Of a DNA stretch of 64,000 bases, positions 44,125 through 52,786 are shown piece after piece. The notes below the pieces were generated by a model that had not been told where the DNA came from, searched no databases, and was given only the letters and a program-made list of their open reading frames with translations. Origin of the DNA: Legionella sp. (GTDB lineage Bacteria > Pseudomonadota > Gammaproteobacteria > Legionellales > Legionellaceae); the NCBI GenBank assembly GCA_002786205.1, contig PEQM01000004.1:24256-88255 (forward strand), read 5' to 3'. Every line of letters starts with the position of its first letter. Position 1 is the stretch's first letter. The position numbers and the translations under genes are program-made.

Positions 44125-44483
44125 GAATCCCTCCGTTTACTAAAGTATATCAATCGTCAACTATCGTAGACCGCTTCGGAAATACTACTGCCGAAGTGAT
44201 TTGCTTTGTCGATACGGTGCACGAAGCCTTATGTACTGGTGTGTACATTTCGATTCTGTGCTTGGTGTCTCCTCGCAACGCATCTTCAGCTTTGAATTTC
44301 CGAAGAGGTCTAGTGAGTTGAGCAATTGCCTTCGTCCTTAAATGACAATCTTTATACCTAATCATAGGTTATTCCAACATAACGCAAAAAGGGGGGGAGG
44401 CTCAATAGATTTTATTAAAATTCTTGTAGAAAAAAGAACTGCATGCTACAAGATATTTATTTGACTATGTCTTAGGTGATCTG
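44125..44483. other. 359-base gap between cold-shock and HIT genes; holds repeat copy B
   Basis: 44167-44312 is the repeat. A 71-codon frame on the minus strand (44150-44365) overlies it and is not credible. TCTTGTAG (44422-44429) and CTACAAGA (44456-44463) form a perfect inverted repeat with a 26-base loop before the HIT gene. I see no further gene. Confidence 0.5.
44167..44312 (+). repeat. Dispersed repeat, copy B, with terminal inverted repeats
   Basis: The left end TAGACCGCTTCGGA and the right end TCCGAAGAGGTCTA are inverted repeats of each other with one mismatch in 14. The interior aligns with 1888-2019 (copy A). Size, ends and lack of coding suggest a miniature inverted-repeat element or a structured extragenic repeat. 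Confidence 0.7.
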
Positions 44484-44903
44484 TTGTTTGAATTAGATGT
44501 CCGGCTTCAATCGTCTTGTTTTTTTCTTATCGATTGGCCCTTATCGCAAGTGTTATTAAAAAATGAAAGTGCTTTTCCTTGGTTAATTCTTGTGCCTCGA
44601 AGAGCAAATATGCAAGAAATTTATCAACTCAATTCGGCAGATCAGGTCAGCTTAATTAAAGAAATTCATCATGTTTCCAAGATAATGCAAGATTTTTTTC
44701 AGCCTCAAAAGCTCAATATTGCTTCCTTAGGAAATATAGTCAGTCAATTGCATATCCATTGTGTTGCACGGACAAAAACAGATTCATTATGGCCTCAGGG
44801 AATCTGGCAGCCTTCTTATCAATCCGTTTCTTATGATGAGAGCGTAGCTAAAAAAAAGGTTTTTGAGCTCAAAAAGCGTCTGTTGCAAGTAAAGTTTGAT
44901 TGA
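44484..44903 (+). CDS. HIT-like protein with QxHxH motif
   Basis: A 139-residue histidine-triad family protein, presumably a nucleotide hydrolase or transferase. The active-site region reads SQLHIHCVART; the first His of the usual HxHxH is Gln, as in a subgroup of bacterial HIT proteins, so full activity is uncertain. It lies upstream of the icm genes. Confidence 0.8.
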   Translation: MFELDVRLQSSCFFLIDWPLSQVLLKNESAFPWLILVPRRANMQEIYQLNSADQVSLIKEIHHVSKIMQDFFQPQKLNIASLGNIVSQLHIHCVARTKTDSLWPQGIWQPSYQSVSYDESVAKKKVFELKKRLLQVKFD

Positions 44904-44998
44904 ATTTTTTCTATGCCCGCTGTGTTGTTAAAAAAAGTTAATAAATCCTTAAGCACTTTGTGGTATTCTTCATAAACGAGTTGTTTTAAGGTATTAAA

Positions 44999-45184
44999 AT
45001 GTCAAAAAGCACTTTTGAAATATTAAAAAAGCTGGGAAATTTTTCTTCTCGTAAGAATGCTCATCTGGAAGTATCTCATTTGCAAGAACCACAATTAAAA
45101 CTGGACCCGGGATATGATATGGGTGAAAAATTAGCGGAATTATTACGTAATAATTTAGCAAAACAATACACGCCTATGGACTAA
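44999..45184 (+). CDS. Small conserved-looking orphan upstream of icmT
   Basis: A 61-residue protein that I do not recognise. It is charged, has no leader and no membrane helix. Its start context AAGGTATTAAAATG is identical to that of icmT 345 bases downstream. A link to secretion is only suggested by position and this shared start. Confidence 0.6.
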   Translation: MSKSTFEILKKLGNFSSRKNAHLEVSHLQEPQLKLDPGYDMGEKLAELLRNNLAKQYTPMD

Positions 45185-45274
45185 TTATCTTCTGTTGGGC
45201 AGTAAAAAGGCACTGAATAGAGCCTGTAGTTCAAAGTTCCGATGCGGTAAAAGCACTAGAGAAGTAAATGCCTC

Positions 45275-45304
45275 TTAACGAGGAAGACATTTTATGTATA
45301 TACT
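45275..45304 (+). promoter_or_regulatory. Candidate icmT promoter with TATACTT element
   Basis: TTAACG (45275-45280) and TATACT (45299-45304) are 18 bases apart. TATACTT is an established regulatory element upstream of L. pneumophila icm genes, probably the -10. A small CCTC/GAGG palindrome (45271-45283) overlaps the -35. Confidence 0.55.
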
Positions 45305-45343
45305 TACATTATATAATCTATAATGTGGTTACAAGGTATTAAA

Positions 45344-45601
45344 ATGGCTGGTTTTTCTTCATCATCACATTGGCGCGACTCTGCGCGTAGCGCGCGATTT
45401 TTTATAGTGGATGCACGAGCGGCATTTCCTATCTTTTTTTTCTTGATGCACATCCGTATTTGGACTGGCATGCTGGTTATTATTTCGGCAGTTTTTTTCG
45501 CTATTTTAGAGCATTATGGTTTTACAGTGCCTGTTTTTTGGCGCTGGTTGAGAAGCTTTCTTTCCGGATCGATCAAATCCGCACAACCTTGGTGGAAATG
45601 A
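45344..45601 (+). CDS. icmT: Dot/Icm secretion protein IcmT
   Basis: An 85-residue inner-membrane protein needed for Dot/Icm-dependent exit and replication in host cells. The ATG at 45344 (MAGFSSSSHWRDSARSARF) matches the known start; an ATG at 45323 would add seven residues. A central hydrophobic region and the end WWK fit IcmT. The stop overlaps the icmS start region. Confidence 0.96.
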   Translation: MAGFSSSSHWRDSARSARFFIVDARAAFPIFFFLMHIRIWTGMLVIISAVFFAILEHYGFTVPVFWRWLRSFLSGSIKSAQPWWK

Positions 45602-45945
45602 TGGAAAAAAATATCAGTCAATCGATGACTATTATTGCCTCTTCTTTAAATGCAAAATTTTATTTAAATGATCGTTTTTTAAGTTTGGATGAAGTTTTTT
45701 CCGAAACCGGATTTCTACCCGCGATGACCAAGCGTGCAGATCAGCTGTGTTCTTTATGTTTGGGCTATGGTTTAGGCGCTACCTACGATGAAGCAGAAGG
45801 CGCTTTTTTAGGCATTCGTGTGGTTTTTGATAACGTCACACCGAACGTATTGCGTCTTTTATGTCTTACCGATGTGGTGAATGAGTTAATTATGGGTGGA
45901 CCAAGTAGAGATTACACACCTTTAGATGAGTTGATGTACGATTAG
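45601..45945 (+). CDS. icmS: Type IV adaptor/chaperone IcmS
   Basis: A 114-residue acidic chaperone that, with IcmW, binds effectors and presents them to DotL. The sequence NAKFYLNDRFLSLDEVFSE, ADQLCSLCLGYGLGATYDEA and the end GGPSRDYTPLDELMYD is very close to L. pneumophila IcmS, also 114 residues. An ATG one codon earlier (45598) overlaps the icmT stop as ATGA. The pair is surely co-transcribed. Confidence 0.98.
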   Translation: MEKNISQSMTIIASSLNAKFYLNDRFLSLDEVFSETGFLPAMTKRADQLCSLCLGYGLGATYDEAEGAFLGIRVVFDNVTPNVLRLLCLTDVVNELIMGGPSRDYTPLDELMYD

Positions 45946-46056
45946 ATGAATTGTAAAGAAATCGAAAGTTTTTAATAAAGACAATCAATAAGTTGATGAT
46001 TTTTGATAGAATAGAGTTGAGAGTTGTCTCATTCGTTGCATGGGTAGGAGTTGTAT

Positions 46057-46365
46057 ATGGCCATAGAAGAAAAAAAAGGATTCACGCGCTCAGAAGTGAT
46101 GGAGTTAGCAAAGAATATTGAAAAACAGCTGCTCCTTATTCAAAAATTAAGTGCTAGCGAGTTGAATGTTAAAGCAGCGCAAGTACTTAAAGCATGTCTT
46201 TCTACTTTAGAGACGCGTGTTTTGGCTATTCCCGTGAATGCCGCTGTGGAGCCAGAAGCTGCGTCGATGGCATATAAAAATCAACTGCATTTATTTCGAT
46301 CTTATACGGCTTCCTCTGAGAAAGTGGATATGGAATCTAGCTCGAGTCTTAATCCTGAGATGTAA
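46057..46365 (+). CDS. Protein in the icmR position (probable functional IcmR replacement, FIR)
   Basis: A 102-residue protein between icmS and icmQ. ATG 46057 has GTAGGAG six bases upstream. It is rich in Leu, Glu, Lys and Ala with predicted amphipathic helices (FTRSEVMELAKNIEKQLLLIQKL and ELNVKAAQVLKACLSTLETR) and a polar Ser-rich tail. I see no similarity to L. pneumophila IcmR (120 residues). In Legionella this position is known to carry unrelated genes whose products act as IcmQ chaperones, so the call rests on location and helical character. Confidence 0.8.
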   Translation: MAIEEKKGFTRSEVMELAKNIEKQLLLIQKLSASELNVKAAQVLKACLSTLETRVLAIPVNAAVEPEAASMAYKNQLHLFRSYTASSEKVDMESSSSLNPEM

Positions 46366-46459
46366 GCTCGTTGCTTTTGAGTATAAAAAATGAGGTCAAG
46401 CGGATTAATAGGGTGATGCAGGTGAAACACGAATGCTTTTTTTTACTTTGAATAATTAA

Positions 46460-47044
46460 ATGGCTATGACCGAGAAACTCAATGATGAGCAAAATGCAGA
46501 ATTGCTGAAAGCATTAAATAAAGCAATAGCAGAAGGCCCCTGGGAGCAATCCAATTTTTTAAAAAGTATTGGCAAAAATATGATTGCTATTAGAGATGAA
46601 GTGCTTGTGCGCTTAGGCTCTTCTCCCGAAGCACAATTAAAGGCAGAGTCACTGCGTGCCAATCAGTTGGCTCTTAGAAGTACTCAACAAGAGATATTTA
46701 TTTCTCTTTATTGCTATGAGGGCAGTAATTTACAAAACTGGGAAAAAATAGTGAGCAATCTTCCTGGTCAAATGATATCCAGACCGGTCTATGCCAGAGA
46801 AATGGATATAAAAGACATGTTAAAATACAAAGAAAACAAACAGAATGAAGCGTATGTTGTCATTTATGTCGACAAAGCGAATATTTTACCCCTTCCTCCT
46901 GACAAAATAATTAAAGACAAACAAGGGATTGCATTATTGACCTTAAAAGACAAATCAGTCAGTCTGAATAATATTATCCGTTTTGAGCACAGTAGCGGTA
47001 CTTATGAGTATGTTAAAGGCCATTTGCTCAAAGTGCCGAGCTAA
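46460..47044 (+). CDS. icmQ: Dot/Icm protein IcmQ
   Basis: A 194-residue protein (191 in L. pneumophila) that can insert into membranes and bind NAD; IcmR or its replacement controls this. The N-terminal helical part NAELLKALNKAIAEGPWEQSNFLKSIGK and the C-terminal domain with YEGSNLQNWEKIVSNLPGQMISRP are clear. An ATG two codons downstream (46466) is an alternative start. Confidence 0.96.
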   Translation: MAMTEKLNDEQNAELLKALNKAIAEGPWEQSNFLKSIGKNMIAIRDEVLVRLGSSPEAQLKAESLRANQLALRSTQQEIFISLYCYEGSNLQNWEKIVSNLPGQMISRPVYAREMDIKDMLKYKENKQNEAYVVIYVDKANILPLPPDKIIKDKQGIALLTLKDKSVSLNNIIRFEHSSGTYEYVKGHLLKVPS

Positions 47045-47083
47045 AGAATTCTTTATAATGTAGTAATCGAGTAAAATATCCGG
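47043..47083 (+). repeat. 34-bp intergenic repeat, copy 1 (icmQ-icmP gap)
   Basis: From 47043 the sequence AAAGAATTCTTT, TAAT, and AATCGAGTAAA matches 58467 onward with about five differences in 34 bases. It begins at the icmQ stop and contains a 12-base palindrome AAAGAATTCTTT and TATAAT. Confidence 0.6.
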
Positions 47084-47397
47084 CTTCTACACAGAGATTG
47101 TATTTTTTCAGCTTTTGATTCGACGCTATACGTGCTAATAATATAATTTAGCTTATACTTAAATGAGAGTAATAGACTTTTTGCCTAAGTAATGGGTTTT
47201 ATTTGAGGACAGAGCATCCATGTTTTGAGAGGTGCCCTTTGCAATGAGGTAAAGGTGCGCCACAGCAACATGAATAATAAAATAATCAAGTAAAAAATGT
47301 CGCTCATGCAAGAAGTCTAATGAAAAAAACGAGAATATATCGCACAATATATGATATGTGGGGTATTAGAATGTCTACTAACTAAAGCAAGGGAATA
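47045..47397. other. 353-base gap upstream of icmP
   Basis: It holds the shared 34-bp repeat, then an AT-rich stretch with TATACTT at 47154-47160. A 62-codon minus-strand frame (47159-47347) is not convincing. The icmPO promoter should lie here. Confidence 0.5.
47154..47160 (+). promoter_or_regulatory. TATACTT element upstream of icmP
   Basis: The same heptamer as upstream of icmT lies 238 bases before the icmP start. No convincing -35 is visible. Confidence 0.4.
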
Positions 47398-48528
47398 ATG
47401 GCACAACAATCACAAGGGCAGGGCGGCGATAATTCAATGGCACCCGTATGGATAATCGTGCTGTTGTTTTTCTGCGTTTATTTTGTTTGGAAACTAGGCC
47501 ATAGCTATATAGTCAGTGCGGTTTTTTTTATTAACATTTGGGAAGGCAAGCTCATTAATCTGTTTTTGAATAATCCCTTGCTTGCCGAACAAATTAGTTT
47601 AATGGAAACTGTTCCTGTCTCCGGAGTGGATTGGAATACGTTGGTTTCGATAACGCAAGAGATAGGGGACTATATGCGTTATCCCATCGTTTTCATTTTG
47701 TTGGGCCTGGCTGTTTTATCGTACAAATCCAATATTATTCTGAAGTACAAAAAAGCCCATAATATGAGTACATTAAGAGCTCAAGAGCAATTCAACTGGC
47801 CTGCAATTATGCCAGTTATTAAAGAGGATTTGGTGAGCCAGGATGTGAATAAAGGCCCTTGGGCGATGGCTTTAACGCCTATGGAATTTGCTCGGAAATA
47901 CAATTTATTAAGAAAAGAAGACATCTTAATGGACAGCCAAACCCCGGGTTTGGAAATGACCGCCGCCATTCGCAAAAGTGATGCGAAACGTGTTTTTACC
48001 ATGCAATTAGGTCCTTATTGGGAAGGCTTTGAGCATTGTGCGCCTCAAGCATATGCATTGGCTGCTGTTTTTATGGCAAGGATTAACCGAGATAGAGAAG
48101 CAGCCAATTTAATACTACATACTCTCGATAAAACCTATGTGACAGGAAAGCCTGATTTTTCAGTAGCCAGGCCTATAATAAAAAAATATCAAGGCAGTGA
48201 AATAGTACAAGAGATTACAGCCAAGCATGCTTATGTATTGACCGTTATGGGTTCTTTAATTCAGGCTGCCCGTGAAGATGGCGTTGTCCCTTCTTCAGAG
48301 TTCTTGTGGTTAAAACCGGTGGACAGGCGATTATGGTATATGCTTAATTGTATAGGCAGGCAAACGCCCTATGCTGAAGTAGCAGGGCCATTTGCGCATT
48401 GGCGAGCAGAAAAAGAAATGGGGCGGCGCTCTTTGGTGCCTATGATAGATGAAGCCATTAAAGCATTAGAAATAGCCATAAAAGAAATTAAATTAACCCC
48501 ACGTCAAATGCAGGAGTTAGAGCCATGA
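47398..48528 (+). CDS. icmP: Dot/Icm coupling complex protein DotM/IcmP
   Basis: A 376-residue inner-membrane protein with helices at about 20-45 and 90-110 and a cytoplasmic domain that binds Glu-rich effector signals. It is the same length as in L. pneumophila. The stop overlaps the icmO start (ATGATG), so the two coupling subunits are translationally linked. Confidence 0.97.
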   Translation: MAQQSQGQGGDNSMAPVWIIVLLFFCVYFVWKLGHSYIVSAVFFINIWEGKLINLFLNNPLLAEQISLMETVPVSGVDWNTLVSITQEIGDYMRYPIVFILLGLAVLSYKSNIILKYKKAHNMSTLRAQEQFNWPAIMPVIKEDLVSQDVNKGPWAMALTPMEFARKYNLLRKEDILMDSQTPGLEMTAAIRKSDAKRVFTMQLGPYWEGFEHCAPQAYALAAVFMARINRDREAANLILHTLDKTYVTGKPDFSVARPIIKKYQGSEIVQEITAKHAYVLTVMGSLIQAAREDGVVPSSEFLWLKPVDRRLWYMLNCIGRQTPYAEVAGPFAHWRAEKEMGRRSLVPMIDEAIKALEIAIKEIKLTPRQMQELEP

Positions 48529-50855
48529 TGCGTGGTATTGATACGCGAAATGAGCTGGATCCCAGTCTTTTACTCAGAGATACCAGAACCCTAAGTCAGC
48601 GCATAGCTGATTTTTTTGCTGATCCGACTAATGTTGCGGTTATCTTGGTTGGTTTATCGGGATTAACTTATTACTATTCCGTAGTGGCTACGGCATTATT
48701 ACTGGTTGGTGCTCTTTTTTTTACTTACAGTTACACGCGCAAACAAAAATTACCTTTTCGTCTGCCTTCTATCTCCAAAGCAAAAGATTACAATGATTTA
48801 AAACCGGGAATTCAAAAACCTAATATCGCACGAGGTATCTCTTTTTTTGGCAATGATAGAAAAACAGGCGAAGAATTGTGGTTTGCCAATGATGACATGC
48901 GTACTCATGCATTGATTTTTGGTTCTACAGGTAGTGGTAAAACCGAGGCTTTAGTTTCCCTGGCGTATAATGCATTAGTACAAGCCAGTGGCTTTATTTA
49001 CGTAGATGGTAAAGGAGACAACTCACTTTATGCCAAAGTTTTTTCTATGGTGCGCAGCATGGGGCGAGAAGATGATTTGTTATTGATAAATTTCATGACT
49101 GGCGCGCGCGACATTATTGGTCCACAAGAAAAGAGATTGTCTAATACCTTAAATCCTTTTTGCCAAGGTTCTTCCAGTATGCTGACGCAGTTGGTAGTCA
49201 GTCTTATGGGATCTAGTCAGAATAGTGGTGATGGTGACATGTGGAAGGGACGTGCGATTGCATTCGTTGAAGCTTTGATGCGTCTTTTAGTTTATATGCG
49301 TGATGAAGGTGCTATTTTGCTTGATGCCAATAGCATCCGAAACTACTTTGATTTACAACGATTAGAATCAATAGTGATCGATAAAATATTTCCACGTGAC
49401 GATCAGGAGAGTATTAATATAGAACATGTTCCGAAATTGGTTATGGACCCATTACGAAACTACCTTAATACACTGCCAGGTTATAATAAAGAAAAAAAAG
49501 GCAAGCAAGTATCGCAAGTATTGGAGCAGCATGGATTTATTACCATGCAGTTGGTACGTAGTTTTTCTTCTTTAGCCGATACTTACGGGCATATTATCCG
49601 TACTAACTTAGCAGAAGTAGATTTTAAAGACGTCATTTTAAACAGAAGGATTCTGGTTGTACTGTTGCCTGCTTTAGAAAAATCACCAGACGAATTGTCC
49701 AATTTGGGAAAAATTATCGTTTCTTCTTTAAAAGCCATGATGGCAGCGGGGTTGGGAGAAGAAGTGGAGGGAGATTACAGGGATGTGATACTCAGAAAAC
49801 CTACCAATGCACCAACTCCTTATATGTGCATATTAGATGAGTATGGCTATTATGCTGTGCAAGGATTTGCTGTGGTGCCTGCTCAAGCCCGTTCTTTAGG
49901 CTTTTCTGCTATTTTTGCCGGACAGGATTTGCCTGCCTTCCAAAAAGCATCTAAGGAAGAGGCAGCATCGATTGGTGCGAATACCAACATTAAAATTTGT
50001 ATGAAATTAGAAGACCCTACTGAAACATGGGATTTTTTCACGAAGACAGCCGGTGAAGCTTACGTGACGAAAGTTGATTCATTTCAAACTAAAGACGGCA
50101 GTATCTCCAATACCTATATGGATACCAAAAGCTCTTCTTTTGAAAGAAGAGCGAGGATTGATTTATTGGATCTCAAAGAGCAAACAGAAGGTGAAGCACA
50201 CATTTTTTTCAAATCCAAGATTGTTCGTGCACGGATGTTTTATGCAAATCCCAAGCCAGTCAAGCAATTAAAAATCAATCAGTTTTTGAAAGTAGAACCG
50301 CCTCCAGATGATTATTTAGTGAAATTGCAAAAACAGTTAGCTTCGTTTCAAAATATATTGAGCAGTGGTGATTTAAATATCAATAAAGCAGTTGAAACGG
50401 AAGAAATAGCAATTATTACAAATGCCTTACATAATTCAGAGCTTCAAGATCCCATTGAGCGAGGCGTGGCAGCCTTGATGGCATTTCATGCTTATAATGA
50501 ACCTGAGCCAGTTGAAGATTTAATTGAAGAAGAGGTTGAAGGTGCTCTGACTATATTTAGTAGCTTACGTGAGAATCCGGGATTGCCACCCATATTGGCT
50601 ACGAAAAAAGAAGAGTTTTCAGCACCGTTATTATCTATTAATGATACGCGAGATCAACTAATGAAAATAGAGCGTTTGTCTGGAGCAAAAGATAAGTATG
50701 CTGGAACGATTGCGAATGAGTTGATCAAAGACTTTCAAGTCGCAACGAGCTATCCTCCAGAAGAAAGAGACTATATCCAGCCTGATGCATTGACGGCTCT
50801 CGTTCGCGATTTATCGGCCAGATTGGTTGCTGAGCGAGAGAAGATGAATCAATAG
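48525..50855 (+). CDS. icmO: Type IV coupling protein DotL/IcmO
   Basis: A 776-residue ATPase (783 in L. pneumophila) that receives substrates for the secretion channel. Two membrane helices lie at about residues 35-70. Walker A is GSTGSGKT (about 133-140) and the Walker B-like CILDEYGYYAVQGF follows. The C-terminal tail of about 170 residues is the part that binds DotN, IcmS and IcmW. ATG 48528 is an equal alternative start. Confidence 0.98.
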   Translation: MMRGIDTRNELDPSLLLRDTRTLSQRIADFFADPTNVAVILVGLSGLTYYYSVVATALLLVGALFFTYSYTRKQKLPFRLPSISKAKDYNDLKPGIQKPNIARGISFFGNDRKTGEELWFANDDMRTHALIFGSTGSGKTEALVSLAYNALVQASGFIYVDGKGDNSLYAKVFSMVRSMGREDDLLLINFMTGARDIIGPQEKRLSNTLNPFCQGSSSMLTQLVVSLMGSSQNSGDGDMWKGRAIAFVEALMRLLVYMRDEGAILLDANSIRNYFDLQRLESIVIDKIFPRDDQESINIEHVPKLVMDPLRNYLNTLPGYNKEKKGKQVSQVLEQHGFITMQLVRSFSSLADTYGHIIRTNLAEVDFKDVILNRRILVVLLPALEKSPDELSNLGKIIVSSLKAMMAAGLGEEVEGDYRDVILRKPTNAPTPYMCILDEYGYYAVQGFAVVPAQARSLGFSAIFAGQDLPAFQKASKEEAASIGANTNIKICMKLEDPTETWDFFTKTAGEAYVTKVDSFQTKDGSISNTYMDTKSSSFERRARIDLLDLKEQTEGEAHIFFKSKIVRARMFYANPKPVKQLKINQFLKVEPPPDDYLVKLQKQLASFQNILSSGDLNINKAVETEEIAIITNALHNSELQDPIERGVAALMAFHAYNEPEPVEDLIEEEVEGALTIFSSLRENPGLPPILATKKEEFSAPLLSINDTRDQLMKIERLSGAKDKYAGTIANELIKDFQVATSYPPEERDYIQPDALTALVRDLSARLVAEREKMNQ

Positions 50856-51277
50856 ATAGCCTGGCTATTCTTTCATCTGCCTTTGTTTTTAATTCATTAT
50901 CCATGTTATTTGTCGATAATAAACTTCATGCCGACATCAAGTTGTCCATGCGTGTTTCTTTCTTATGTGCATCAAGAACGCAGTAGGATAGCACGCGGTT
51001 CTTTGCACAAGGTAGATTCAGTGAAACCTTGTACTATCGTCTTTAAAAAAACTCAATGACTGCCCGTCAGCCTGCCAGAATAAATTTCTTGGATATATCC
51101 TGAATTGAACAGAGAAAAAAATAGCAATTTTATTAAATTCATTGTAACGTATTTAGTATGTCTTTTTATTGTTTGTAAAATTGATTAAAATAATTAAATT
51201 ATTCAGTGGGGTTACAGCCATAAAATAATTCGGTCACCAGACCTGCAACCATCAGATCATTGCTTATGGGGATATGA
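50856..51277. other. 422-base gap between icmO and icmN
   Basis: No credible gene. ACAAGG/CCTTGT can pair around 51008-51035. The last 160 bases are strongly AT-rich and should contain the promoter of the icmN-M-L-K-E-G-C block, but no clear consensus stands out. Confidence 0.45.
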
Positions 51278-51844
51278 GTGAAAGCAAGACATGCCGATTA
51301 CAAGAACACGATGATTTGTATGCTGCTATTGCTTGTTTTTTTGCAGCTAACAGGCTGCCATAAACGCTATACGCCGTCAGTAGAAGAATCGCGGCTGCCT
51401 TGTAAATTAAGAGGTGCTTGTGATGCAACAGTAATGAAGTATTTAAAAAAATTAAATAGAAGAGGCATTCGAGTTATTACCGTTGGTCAGGATTATTTAA
51501 TTAGCATACCATCGCGATTTTTGTTTGAAGATCAAACACCTCATTTGATGTGGTCTTCATACAGCCTCTTAAATGAAGTTGCCGTATTTTTGAAACAGTT
51601 TCGTAAAGTGGCTATTACCATTAGCAGCCACAGCAGTAAATATCATTCAGTGCAAAGGGAGCATGCATTAACATTGGCTCGTTCACGAGTGATAGGTGAA
51701 TATTTATGGTCACAAGGTGTGGACAGTCGACTTATTTTTACTCAAGGTTTAGGCAGTGATAAGCCTATTATGGATTTTACACAAGGAGGCGATGCGTCGC
51801 TTAATTCGCGTATTGAAATTACATTTAGAGACGCTGTCTTATAG
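51278..51844 (+). CDS. icmN: Outer-membrane lipoprotein DotK/IcmN (OmpA-like)
   Basis: A 188-residue lipoprotein with a lipobox LTGC and an OmpA-like peptidoglycan-binding domain (HSVQREHALTLARSRVIGEYL and the end LNSRIEITF). It is a peripheral part of the Dot/Icm core. The GTG start follows GGGGA. Confidence 0.94.
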   Translation: MKARHADYKNTMICMLLLLVFLQLTGCHKRYTPSVEESRLPCKLRGACDATVMKYLKKLNRRGIRVITVGQDYLISIPSRFLFEDQTPHLMWSSYSLLNEVAVFLKQFRKVAITISSHSSKYHSVQREHALTLARSRVIGEYLWSQGVDSRLIFTQGLGSDKPIMDFTQGGDASLNSRIEITFRDAVL

Positions 51845-51852
51845 AGGAATTC

Positions 51853-52137
51853 ATGAGTAGAGGTGCCTGGAATCTTATCAAGAGCAAAAAGAATTTTAAT
51901 GTTGGCATTTATAGGCGTGGTTTGTCTGCTTTAATTTTGTCATTGATACTGAGTACGATTATGGCTCTGTTGATTATAAAGGCTTATTTTGATTTACCAA
52001 AACGAGCCTACTATGCAACCAGTGGTGTAACACCTCCTGTTGAGTTAACAGCACTGGATGCTCGTAATATGACCTCAACTCCGTTGTTAACTCCAGATGT
52101 TCCTTCGGATGATGAGATAAAGGTAATACCGGAATAA
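51853..52137 (+). CDS. icmM: Dot/Icm protein DotJ/IcmM
   Basis: A 94-residue inner-membrane protein with one N-terminal helix (about residues 27-46), a short relative of DotI lacking its periplasmic domain. GAGGAATTC precedes the ATG. It pairs with DotI in the next gene. Confidence 0.93.
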   Translation: MSRGAWNLIKSKKNFNVGIYRRGLSALILSLILSTIMALLIIKAYFDLPKRAYYATSGVTPPVELTALDARNMTSTPLLTPDVPSDDEIKVIPE

Positions 52138-52147
52138 AGAGGATACT

Positions 52148-52786
52148 ATGGCTGAAGATACCCTGGTTGCTGTTGGGTTACGCAATCAATTTTACAAAGA
52201 CAGTCAACGAAAAGTCATTTTGGCCTTAACCGTTGCTATTATAGTGAATTGTTTATTAGGTGGCTTGTTGGCCTATATACTTTCTCATCCACCAGAACCA
52301 AGGTATTTTGCTACTTCAATTAACGGTCGAATCACGCCTTTGTTTCCATTAAATCAACCGAACCAATCAGATTCGGCTGTATTACAATGGGCAAATCAGG
52401 CGGCAATAGCGGCGTTTACCTATAATTTTGTGAATTATAGGGATGAATTACAAGCCTCGTCTGGCTTTTTTACACCGCAAGGCTGGGATCAGTTTCTTTC
52501 TGCTTTGCAACAGTCAAATAACTTAGATGCAGTTAAAGCAAAAAAATTAGTAGTGTCTGCTGTTGCTACGCGAGCGCCAGTGATCCTGCAAAAAGGAATA
52601 TTAAATGGTAATTATTCCTGGCGTATTCAAATGCCCATATTAGTCACTTATCAAAGTGCCAGTCAGTTTACGCAACAAAATAACGTGGTAACCATGCTAG
52701 TGACGCGGATTTCTACATTAAATTCCCCTCGAGGGATAGGTATTGATCAATTTGTTGTAGGGCCGGCAAGTAGTGGAGTAAGCTAA
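52148..52786 (+). CDS. icmL: Dot/Icm protein DotI/IcmL
   Basis: A 212-residue inner-membrane protein with one helix (about 25-47) and a VirB8-like periplasmic domain. The sequence ADEDTLVAVGLRNQFYKD-like start and NFVNYRDELQASSGFFTPQGWDQFL are family hallmarks. It is the same length as in L. pneumophila. Confidence 0.97.
   Translation: MAEDTLVAVGLRNQFYKDSQRKVILALTVAIIVNCLLGGLLAYILSHPPEPRYFATSINGRITPLFPLNQPNQSDSAVLQWANQAAIAAFTYNFVNYRDELQASSGFFTPQGWDQFLSALQQSNNLDAVKAKKLVVSAVATRAPVILQKGILNGNYSWRIQMPILVTYQSASQFTQQNNVVTMLVTRISTLNSPRGIGIDQFVVGPASSGVS

Noticed and set aside
44150..44365. A 71-codon minus-strand frame upstream of the HIT gene
   Set aside because: It covers repeat copy B and has no ribosome site or coding pattern.
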